A program made the position numbers and the translations under genes. This document shows positions 7,378-11,817 of a stretch of DNA of 14,038 bases, one piece after another (the first letter of the stretch is position 1; every line of letters starts with the position of its first letter). The notes below the pieces were generated by a model. The model did not search any database. It was not told where the DNA came from and saw only the letters and a list, made by a program, of their open reading frames with translations. The stretch is from Nitrospirota bacterium (lineage in GTDB: Bacteria > Nitrospirota > UBA9217), in contig JAAXXJ010000052.1 of NCBI GenBank assembly GCA_013334545.1, forward strand, positions 1-14,038. Direction: 5' to 3'.

Positions 7378-7480
7378 CTCCCAAGTCCAAACTGCAGGGG
7401 AGCTTCGATCCTCAAGGTTGTGTATGTATCCTGATCGCTCGCCGGCCCCGCAATGCCGCGTGGATGCGCTCGCTCCTGGA
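7378..7480. repeat. REP-like dispersed repeat, copy 2 (degenerate)
   Basis: Same block order as 297-405: CTCCC, CTGCAGGGGA, CTTCGA-CCTCA, TGATCGCTCGC, a GC-rich block (CCCCGC...GCCGCG) and ATGCGCTCGCTCCTGGA, which is identical in both. The palindromes of copy 1 are eroded here, so copy 1 is the better-preserved form. Confidence 0.6.
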
Positions 7481-7646
7481 TTTTCGCACGGGGGTAACGA
7501 TCAAGGATTGACCGAAAATCCTCTCCGGCTGTCCATGTATATCTTCCTCCCGAGGACCCTGGAGTCCCTTTGCATTCTCCGCGAGATACACGATCAGCAT
7601 GACACCCGCCTGCCCCGAGGGTCAAGCCCGGCCCTAAAAGCTGAAA

Positions 7647-7732
7647 TGCAAAACATACGTTTGCAGATGTGTATATCTTTAGTGTGTATATCTTCGATCA
7701 AGTCTGCAGAATCGCGGAAACCGCGATATAAT
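7647..7732 (+). promoter_or_regulatory. repeat-dense control region and promoter of the structured RNA
   Basis: A perfect TATAAT at 7727-7732 places a start of transcription at about 7739-7740, exactly where the RNA's closing stem begins. The -35 position (CTGCAG, 7704-7709) is poor, which fits an activator-dependent promoter. Upstream are TGCAAA-N7-TTTGCA (7647-7665), two identical 12-bp direct repeats TGTGTATATCTT at 7668-7679 and 7683-7694 (15-bp period), and a perfect 7-bp palindrome ATCGCGG-AAA-CCGCGAT at 7711-7727 filling the spacer up to the -10. The direct repeats look like activator sites and the spacer palindrome like an operator; the roles are inferred. Confidence 0.6.
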
Positions 7733-7739
7733 ATATATA

Positions 7740-7980
7740 GGCGTTGCTCCTCCACACAGAACAGCGTGTGGAAAACGTATCCTGCGTGTCGTTGAGAGCA
7801 TGGGCCGCCGTTCCGGAAGATCGGACGGCCAGATCACAGCTCCTAAGCTCCAAGGAAGACGACGGAAGCGAACCGCTTCAGGAATGGCGAAAGCACGGAA
7901 GCGTGAACACCAGCAACCATCGCCAGTTCCAAGGTTCAACGAAGCGCGAGTGGGTACGCAAAAGCAACGCCCTTTTTTTT
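7740..7980 (+). ncRNA. candidate structured RNA of about 240 nt, unknown family
   Basis: The ends pair: GGCGTTGCT (7740-7748) with AGCAACGCC (7963-7971), directly followed by C and T8 (7973-7980), as at the end of a stable RNA. Inside, CGTATCC (7776-7782) pairs with GGGTACG (7952-7958), then TGCGTGTCGTTG (7783-7794) pairs with CAACGAAGCGCG (7937-7948, one mismatch), giving a long coaxial stem. Local hairpins: CCACAC/GTGTGG (7752-7771); GGCCG-CCG/CGG-A-CGGCC (7803-7830); GAAGCG-AAC-CGCTTC (about 7866-7880); GGAATGGCGA/TCGCCA-G-TTCC (about 7882-7930) with inner CACG-GAAG-CGTG. Seven GGA triplets fall in the 5' two thirds. No coding potential was found. It is a multibranched fold, unlike the single rod of 6S RNA, and lacks the signature sequences of RNase P RNA, tmRNA or SRP RNA. 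TATAAT sits 7 bp upstream of the first base. Confidence 0.7.
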
Positions 7981-8098
7981 CAGAACGGGCATCCAAAAGC
8001 CAGCCGGATCAGATCGTGCCCCCGCCAGACCATTTGTCAAATCGCAAGAACTGATAACATGAAAAAGGCTGCACCAGCCGTTGGGCTATAATCGGTCT

Positions 8099-8182
8099 TG
8101 AAGGACAAATCCCGTGTAAGCGGGATATTCGGTGCCCAGCCTGGCGAGATGGCACAAACCCAAACGGAGGTACAGCCGTGTG
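8099..8182 (+). ncRNA. candidate IS110 bridge RNA (left-end non-coding RNA)
   Basis: Downstream of TATAAT (8087-8092) three hairpins follow in the order known for IS110/IS621 bridge RNAs. First, a simple 5' stem-loop ATCCCG-TGTAAG-CGGGAT (8109-8126). Second, a GTGCC/GGCAC stem (8132-8136, 8151-8155) enclosing a 14-nt loop (8137-8150) that would be the target-binding loop. Third, an ACGG/CCGT stem (8164-8167, 8176-8179) with loop AGGTACAG, the possible donor-binding loop. The last hairpin covers the GGAGG (8166-8170) that precedes the recombinase GTG start, so RNA folding could limit translation. The 3' end is undefined and the RNA may extend into the coding part. Assignment rests on position and order of hairpins, not on a covariance model. 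Confidence 0.5.
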
Positions 8183-8706
8183 CGTAGGTATAGATTATCA
8201 CAAGCGTTACGCTGTCGCAACCAGCATGGACGAAGCTGGGGATCGACGGATACATCAAACTGACCGAGATGCTGCAGCAGCTCATCGACGAGGTGACCAT
8301 GACCATCGAGGGGCTCGTCGAGAACAGCCCCCAGGCCAAGCTGCTCACGACGATCCACGGCATCGGCTATTATTCGGCGCTCCTGATCGTGAGCGAGATC
8401 GGGGACATCACCCGGTTCCCGAATGCAAGGTAACTCTGTTCCTATGCCGGCCTTGTGCCGTCGGTCTATTCCTCCGGCGGGAAGACGCGGCACGGCAATA
8501 TCACCAAGCGCGGCTCAAAATGGCTTCGTTGGATACTGATCGAGCAGTCCCAGCATTTCTCCAAGAGCTGTAGCCGGCTCAAACGGATGTATGCGCGAAT
8601 AACTTACAAACACGGGAAGAACACCGCCTGCGTTGCGGTAGCGAGAGAAATGCTGAAGATCATCTATTCGATGCTTACGAACAACAGACCGTTTGTGAAG
8701 GAATAG
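8178..8706 (+). pseudogene. IS110-family recombinase, deleted and interrupted
   Basis: GTG 8178, preceded by GGAGG, starts MCVGIDYHKRYAVATSMDEAG, the N-terminus of the RuvC-like DEDD domain with its first Asp in GIDYHK. After about 20 residues the frame changes (near 8230-8240) and homology resumes in frame 8230 with KLGIDGYIKLTEMLQQLIDEV. It continues through the Transposase_20 domain (PF02371): LLTTIHGIGYYSALLIVSEIGD, VPSVYSSGGKTRHGNITKRGS, then YARITYKHGKNTACVAVARE, ending at 8706. About 150-170 residues are missing, including the remaining DEDD acidic residues. A TAA at 8431-8433 interrupts FPNAR-stop-LCSYAGL. The Ser-containing SSGG block, the region of the family's catalytic serine, survives. 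The gene cannot make an active enzyme; it would need a relative elsewhere to act in trans. Confidence 0.9.
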
Positions 8707-8884
8707 ACCGGCCGTCTCGCGAGGGTTATGGCGTACCGCTCCGGCGGGAACGTCCTGAGATCTGACTGAGAGGCCGGTGTACGACGTTACAGTGTGCCGA
8801 GAGATCGAGCACGGATAGGTGACTGATTAATGGTCCAGACGAGACCCTTGAGGAACGGCTTCAACAGGAGAGCTGTCTTCTCAC

Positions 8885-8890
8885 TTGACA
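8885..8890 (+). promoter_or_regulatory. orphan -35 (TTGACA) at the IS110 right end
   Basis: A consensus TTGACA close to the right boundary, with no matching -10 on the linear sequence. In IS110 circles, joining right end to left end builds a promoter that drives the bridge RNA; the left-end TATAAT at 8087 is the natural partner. Exact spacing depends on the unknown cut sites. Confidence 0.5.
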
Positions 8891-8918
8891 GCCTTTTACA
8901 TAGGTGACCCCGGCCGTC

Positions 8919-8948
8919 CTGTCATGACCCTCTATTGTCTGGTATGAT
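8919..8948 (+). promoter_or_regulatory. promoter of the DUF2784 gene
   Basis: CTGTCA (8919-8924), 18-bp spacer, TATGAT (8943-8948) preceded by TGG, an extended -10. Predicted start near 8955 supports translation from ATG 8983. It lies immediately outside the IS110 right end, so it belongs to the host gene. Confidence 0.55.
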
Positions 8949-8982
8949 TACTAGAGTACAGAGCGACAAGGACGGCCTTTTC

Positions 8983-9345
8983 ATGCTCTCCGGAATCTTT
9001 GCAGACATCGTTGTCTTTGTTCATTTTCTCTGGATACTGTTTCTCATTGCTGGCGCATACTGGGGCAGAAAATACCGGCCGGTCATGCTGATACACGGTG
9101 CAGGGCTTGCTTTCGCAATGATCAGCCAGCTCATCGGCTGGTACTGTCCACTCACCTACCTCGAGGCCTGGCTCAGGGCTCGTCAGGGTTCGGCTCAGCC
9201 CTACCCCGGTTCGTTCATAGCGCTATATGCAGAAAAGCTTATCTACATCGACCTGTCGTCAACGGTCATTTTCCTGTTGACCCTCGCGCTCATTCTCGTT
9301 CAGGCATGGTTCTACCGGGGGATGTTTCTGAGGAATAAACAATGA
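8983..9345 (+). CDS. DUF2784 small membrane protein
   Basis: A 120-residue inner-membrane protein with about three hydrophobic helices: FADIVVFVHFLWILFLIAGAYW (about 6-27), VMLIHGAGLAFAMISQLIGWYC (about 34-55) and a C-terminal STVIFLLTLALILVQAWFY. The loops hold the family blocks GRKYRP, WYCPLTYLEAWLR, YPGSFIALYAEKLIY, which identify DUF2784 (PF10861). No function has been assigned to the family. Upstream in-frame starts at 8935 (TTG) and 8944 (ATG) overlap the likely promoter; ATG 8983 has AAGGA 10 nt before it and gives the usual DUF2784 N-terminus, so I chose it. It has no co-oriented neighbour. Confidence 0.88.
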   Translation: MLSGIFADIVVFVHFLWILFLIAGAYWGRKYRPVMLIHGAGLAFAMISQLIGWYCPLTYLEAWLRARQGSAQPYPGSFIALYAEKLIYIDLSSTVIFLLTLALILVQAWFYRGMFLRNKQ

Positions 9346-9785
9346 ACAATAACCACGCGCTATCCCGGCTGCAGCCTTCCGGCACAGCCGCAGGATCACA
9401 GCCGGGTCTTCGCGGTTTCAGCGTAAAAGCGTCTATACTTAGTTGCTAGGGAGTCAAATTATTCTCATAACGGCAAGGGAATCATCGGTGACGTCGTGTC
9501 CGAAATTGACTTCACCATCGTCCAAAGGACACTGTGCTCGGCATTACGTCGTCAACCCCTCAGTTGGATCTCTGTGATCCTGATCGGCAGCTAACCGTCG
9601 ATCAGGATATAATTAAGCCTGCCGTACCGGTGGGTCAGGTATGTCGGGGTCAAACTAACTTGGTGAGCTATTCGGTTAAGCCAGGTTACCGGTGCGGGCA
9701 ACACGTGCGCTGCGGAAGAACGCCCAGGTTAAAGATCATCGTGCATGCATGACCATCGGTGACGGCTGTGTTCTCCCCTTTAAGT
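9346..9785. other. 440-bp non-coding stretch with two large inverted repeats
   Basis: CCCGGCTG at 9364-9371 pairs with CAGCCGGG at 9399-9406 just after the DUF2784 stop, a possible factor-dependent terminator (no T-run). A perfect 10-bp inverted repeat ATCCTGATCG/CGATCAGGAT spans 9577-9608 with a 12-nt loop, and its right arm touches TATAAT at 9608-9613. CATCGGTGACG occurs twice (9483-9493, 9754-9764). GGGTCAGGT near 9631 matches the end of the 6967-7069 element. A 72-codon frame at 9534-9752 has no ribosome binding site and looks non-coding. Confidence 0.5.
9577..9613 (+). promoter_or_regulatory. perfect 10-bp inverted repeat abutting TATAAT
   Basis: ATCCTGATCG (9577-9586) and CGATCAGGAT (9599-9608) are exact complements separated by 12 nt, and TATAAT begins on the last base of the right arm. 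This is the layout of an operator over a promoter, but there is no good -35 and no gene directly downstream on the plus strand, so it could also be a stem of an unrecognised RNA. Confidence 0.35.
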
Positions 9786-10916
9786 TCATTCTTTCCACTT
9801 CAGCTGCAGCCTGTTCCCGTCAACCACGACCACGCTTGTCCCATGGTCCCTTCCCTCCCGGTTCAGAACATCGGCGATCCAGCGGGCATCGGCAGGCGAT
9901 GCCCGGTTCACCCGGAAATGACGGACCTGCGTGGGCGTCATGTCCAGAGAGAGGAGTTTTCCGGTCGCGGGATCGACGCGGGCAAAATACATGAGCCCGA
10001 GGTCGCCGCGAAAGGCATCATGACCGCTGATGCCTTCATAGTCGTTCAGAAGGTCGCCGCACCCGTAGAGGATAAGCCTGCCGTGGTACACTTCAATAGC
10101 CTTACTATGGTGGGACGAATGGCCGTGGATGATATCCACACCCGCCTCATCAATAAGACCACGGCTGAACCGCGTCTCGTCGGCAGAAATGCCGTATCCC
10201 CAGTTTGGGCCCCAATGGATCGAGGCGATGATGATGTCGCCTTGTCTCTTCACCTGCCGTACCTGATCGCGGATACGCTGGATCGTATCGCGGGAAAGGT
10301 CGGGCAGGATGTTCACTCCGGGCCGGACGGACGTTGCAGCCCAGGCATCAGGCACGCCGCTCGTTACAGCGGCAAAAGAGAACACGACGACGCGCGACCT
10401 GCCTCCGACAGCGACGATGGCGGGGGTTTCCGCCTCGTTCCGGTCCTTGCCGGCACCGGCGCAGCGTATGCGATGCTTTTTCAACGTCTCTACTGTTTCC
10501 GCGAGGCCGGTATGTCCCCAATCGAGGACGTGGTTGTTTGCGAGGGTCGCGACATTGATCCCGGCAGCGGACAGAACCGGGGCGTTTGCCGGATTCATCC
10601 GGTAGTTGATGCCCTTGCCTTTCCAGTAGTCCTCGCTTTTGGTAACGGCTGTCTCGAGGTTGATCAAACGTACGTCAGGTGCGTGCCGATCCAGTTCCGC
10701 TATGGCATCGCCCCAGACAGCGGTAAAACCGATCGGTTTCGGGATGGGACTGGAGGCCTTTTCCGCAAACCGCACGTACTCCCTCGCATCGGTCACGTAT
10801 GGCTCGTAGATCACGGGAGGGGAGGGATAAGGAAGGGCTTGATCGATTCCCCGGCCCGTCATGACATCACCGCACTGGAATATGGTTACTGTCAAGAGGT
10901 TCATGGCTCTCTGCAT
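9786..10916 (-). CDS. CapA-family metallophosphatase-like protein
   Basis: A 376-residue protein of the PGA_cap/CapA family (PF09587), calcineurin-like metallophosphatase fold. Motifs in order: FQCGDVMTGRGID (metal-binding GD, residues 16-17), DVRLINLETAVT, INYRMNPAN, VATLANNHVLDWG, then DIIIASIHWGPNWGYG, DIIHGHSSHHSKAIE (HGH) and LILYGCGDLLNDYEGI. The founding member CapA/PgsA takes part in poly-gamma-glutamate synthesis, but no capB or capC ligase is nearby. Many stand-alone members are of unknown role, so a specific polyglutamate function is not supported. No signal peptide is visible, although family members are often anchored. An ATG at 10973 would add residues from a repeat-rich region; ATG 10916 (GGAAAAGAC upstream) or ATG 10904 are more likely. 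Confidence 0.88.
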   Translation of the reverse strand: MQRAMNLLTVTIFQCGDVMTGRGIDQALPYPSPPVIYEPYVTDAREYVRFAEKASSPIPKPIGFTAVWGDAIAELDRHAPDVRLINLETAVTKSEDYWKGKGINYRMNPANAPVLSAAGINVATLANNHVLDWGHTGLAETVETLKKHRIRCAGAGKDRNEAETPAIVAVGGRSRVVVFSFAAVTSGVPDAWAATSVRPGVNILPDLSRDTIQRIRDQVRQVKRQGDIIIASIHWGPNWGYGISADETRFSRGLIDEAGVDIIHGHSSHHSKAIEVYHGRLILYGCGDLLNDYEGISGHDAFRGDLGLMYFARVDPATGKLLSLDMTPTQVRHFRVNRASPADARWIADVLNREGRDHGTSVVVVDGNRLQLKWKE

Positions 10917-10956
10917 GTCTTTTCCAGCGCCGCGGTATGAAATGAGAAGGGTAATT

Positions 10957-11046
10957 TCTCGCAAAGCAGCCAAAATAGCTAAAAATCCAAATCCTTACGG
11001 GTTTAAACCTTTGCGACTATTGCGCCTTGGCGAGAGACGCTTTGAC
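10957..11046. repeat. large imperfect palindrome of a dispersed repeat family
   Basis: The left arm (TTCTCGCAAAGCAGCCAAAA, from 10956) and right arm (ending TTGCGCCTTGGCGAGAGAC, 11020-11038) are imperfect complements around a centre near 10995-11005. The right arm is nearly identical to 7151-7175. Sequences built from 'CTCGCAAAGGCGCA' are common intergenic repeats; the palindrome lies between the divergent-ended CapA start and the PfpI stop. Confidence 0.5.
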
Positions 11047-11155
11047 CCTGCGTTGTTGTTTACCCCGAAGGGGCAATTTCTGCGTGACCCGCCCCGACCG
11101 ATGCCGAAATCCGTCGTGCTTCAGCAGTCTGTTTCTCGCTTCCGGCTAGTCCGGG

Positions 11156-11683
11156 TTACTCAGTTTTTGATTCTTGCGCCGCCCTGCGTATCAGCCTCAT
11201 GGTCTCCCGTATGAACGCAGGAAGGTCCGAAGGCTGGCGCGAGGTCACGAGGTTTCCGTCCACAACAACCTCTTTGTCCTCGTAGATTGCGCCGGCAGCC
11301 TTCAATTCGTCCACGACGGTACGGTAACAGGTGGCGTGCCTGCCCTTCAGCAGGCCGGCGGTTATCAGCGTCTGCGGTCCGTGGCATATGGCGGCGACCG
11401 GTTTGCCCTTCCTGAAAAAGTCCCGCGCGATCTCCGCCGCCGCCGGTTCCTTTCGCACCGCTTCGGGCGCCTTGCCGCCGGGAAGCACCAGGATGTCGTA
11501 GTCCTCCGGTTTGACCTCAATCAGGGTCTTTGTCACCTCCACTTCGTAGCCTCGTTTACCTTTGATCGGCAGCTTCTTCATGGACGCGATGTCCACTTCG
11601 ATCCCTTCTTCCAGGATCCGATAGTAGGGAACGAGAAGCTCCGAGTCCTCATAGGTGTCCGCGCTGATGAACAGTGCTTTCAT
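11156..11683 (-). CDS. DJ-1/PfpI family protein
   Basis: A 175-residue cytosolic protein matching the PfpI/YhbO length. It starts MKALFISADTYEDSELLVPYYRIL, with the conserved acidic residue in YEDSE (Glu12). DYDILVLPGGKAPEAVRK precedes the nucleophile elbow VAAICHGPQTL, placing Cys100 and His101 at the catalytic positions, followed by LLKGRHATCYRTVVDEL and VVDGNLVTSRQPSDLPAF. Members have been reported as peptidases, glyoxalase/deglycase-type enzymes and stress-protection proteins; which applies here cannot be read from sequence. A GAGGGG ribosome binding site lies 9 nt before ATG 11683. It sits downstream of htpG but has its own promoter after the htpG terminator. Confidence 0.93.
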   Translation of the reverse strand: MKALFISADTYEDSELLVPYYRILEEGIEVDIASMKKLPIKGKRGYEVEVTKTLIEVKPEDYDILVLPGGKAPEAVRKEPAAAEIARDFFRKGKPVAAICHGPQTLITAGLLKGRHATCYRTVVDELKAAGAIYEDKEVVVDGNLVTSRQPSDLPAFIRETMRLIRRAAQESKTE

Positions 11684-11713
11684 GAGATCGCCCCTCTGTC
11701 AGAAGATGCATCT

Positions 11714-11742
11714 ATAATGAGTCAATGTATGTCACCTGTCAA
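11714..11742 (-). promoter_or_regulatory. promoter of the PfpI gene
   Basis: On the minus strand, consensus TTGACA (11742-11737) is followed by a 17-bp spacer and CATTAT (11719-11714, four of six consensus bases). The predicted start is near 11707, about 24 nt before ATG 11683. It follows the htpG terminator directly, so PfpI is expressed independently. Confidence 0.7.
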
Positions 11743-11754
11743 GGCCTCTCCTGC

Positions 11755-11792
11755 CATAAACAAACAGGCCGGAGAAATCAGCTCTCCGGCCT
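11755..11792 (-). terminator. htpG intrinsic terminator
   Basis: A perfect 10-bp GC-rich stem, AGGCCGGAGA (11766-11775) with TCTCCGGCCT (11783-11792), 7-nt loop. On the minus strand it is followed by TGTTTGTTTAT, a T-rich tail, and it lies 26 nt beyond the htpG stop. Confidence 0.88.
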
Positions 11793-11817
11793 TCCAACGA
11801 TTGTTTCCGGCGGTCAG

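Larger units (their letters stand above)
7074..7646. other. 573-bp non-coding stretch of stacked repeats
   Basis: Long open frames exist here but have no ribosome binding sites and no recognisable product. The stretch is a mosaic of short repeats: 7151-7175 (family also at 11021), 7212-7243 (family also at 13859), CTCGTCCTCGGT twice at about 7288 and 7348, a stem around 7302-7330 (TGTC...GCCC/GGGC...GACA), and the REP-like repeat at 7378-7480. It looks like a site where intergenic elements have accumulated. Confidence 0.5.
8083..8907 (+). mobile_element. internally deleted IS110-family element
   Basis: About 825 bp, against roughly 1.3 kb or more for a full element. It keeps a left end (TATAAT and a bridge-RNA-like fold), the first codons and the C-terminal half of the recombinase, and a right end of about 200 bp. 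IS110 elements have no terminal inverted repeats, so the ends are estimated: left near 8083, just before TATAAT (8087-8092); right near 8901-8907, just after TTGACA (8885-8890). The estimate rests on the known formation of a promoter across the joined ends in IS110 circles: joining these ends would set TTGACA and TATAAT about 17 bp apart. The element lies 100 bp after the structured RNA. Confidence 0.75.

Noticed and set aside
7226..7795. 189-codon open frame on the plus strand
   Set aside because: Runs through several repeat families and the RNA promoter region, has no ribosome binding site and shows no recognisable protein.
7740..7980. Structured RNA as 6S RNA
   Set aside because: The closing stem and U-run fit, but the inside branches into several hairpins instead of one rod with a central bubble, and a hairpin (7752-7771) sits inside the closing stem. 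Not excluded without a covariance search.
7740..7980. Structured RNA as a retron msr-msd
   Set aside because: The ends are complementary as in retrons, but no reverse transcriptase gene follows; the next coding sequence is an IS110 remnant.
7740..7980. Riboswitch or attenuator leader
   Set aside because: No host gene follows within reach; the next intact gene (8983) has its own promoter, and no known aptamer signature was seen.
9534..9752. 72-codon open frame
   Set aside because: No ribosome binding site, overlaps the 9577-9608 inverted repeat, and composition looks random.
9759..10940. 393-codon open frame on the plus strand
   Set aside because: Antisense to the CapA-family gene, which has clear motifs (GDVMTGRG, NNHVLDWG, GDLLNDYEGI).
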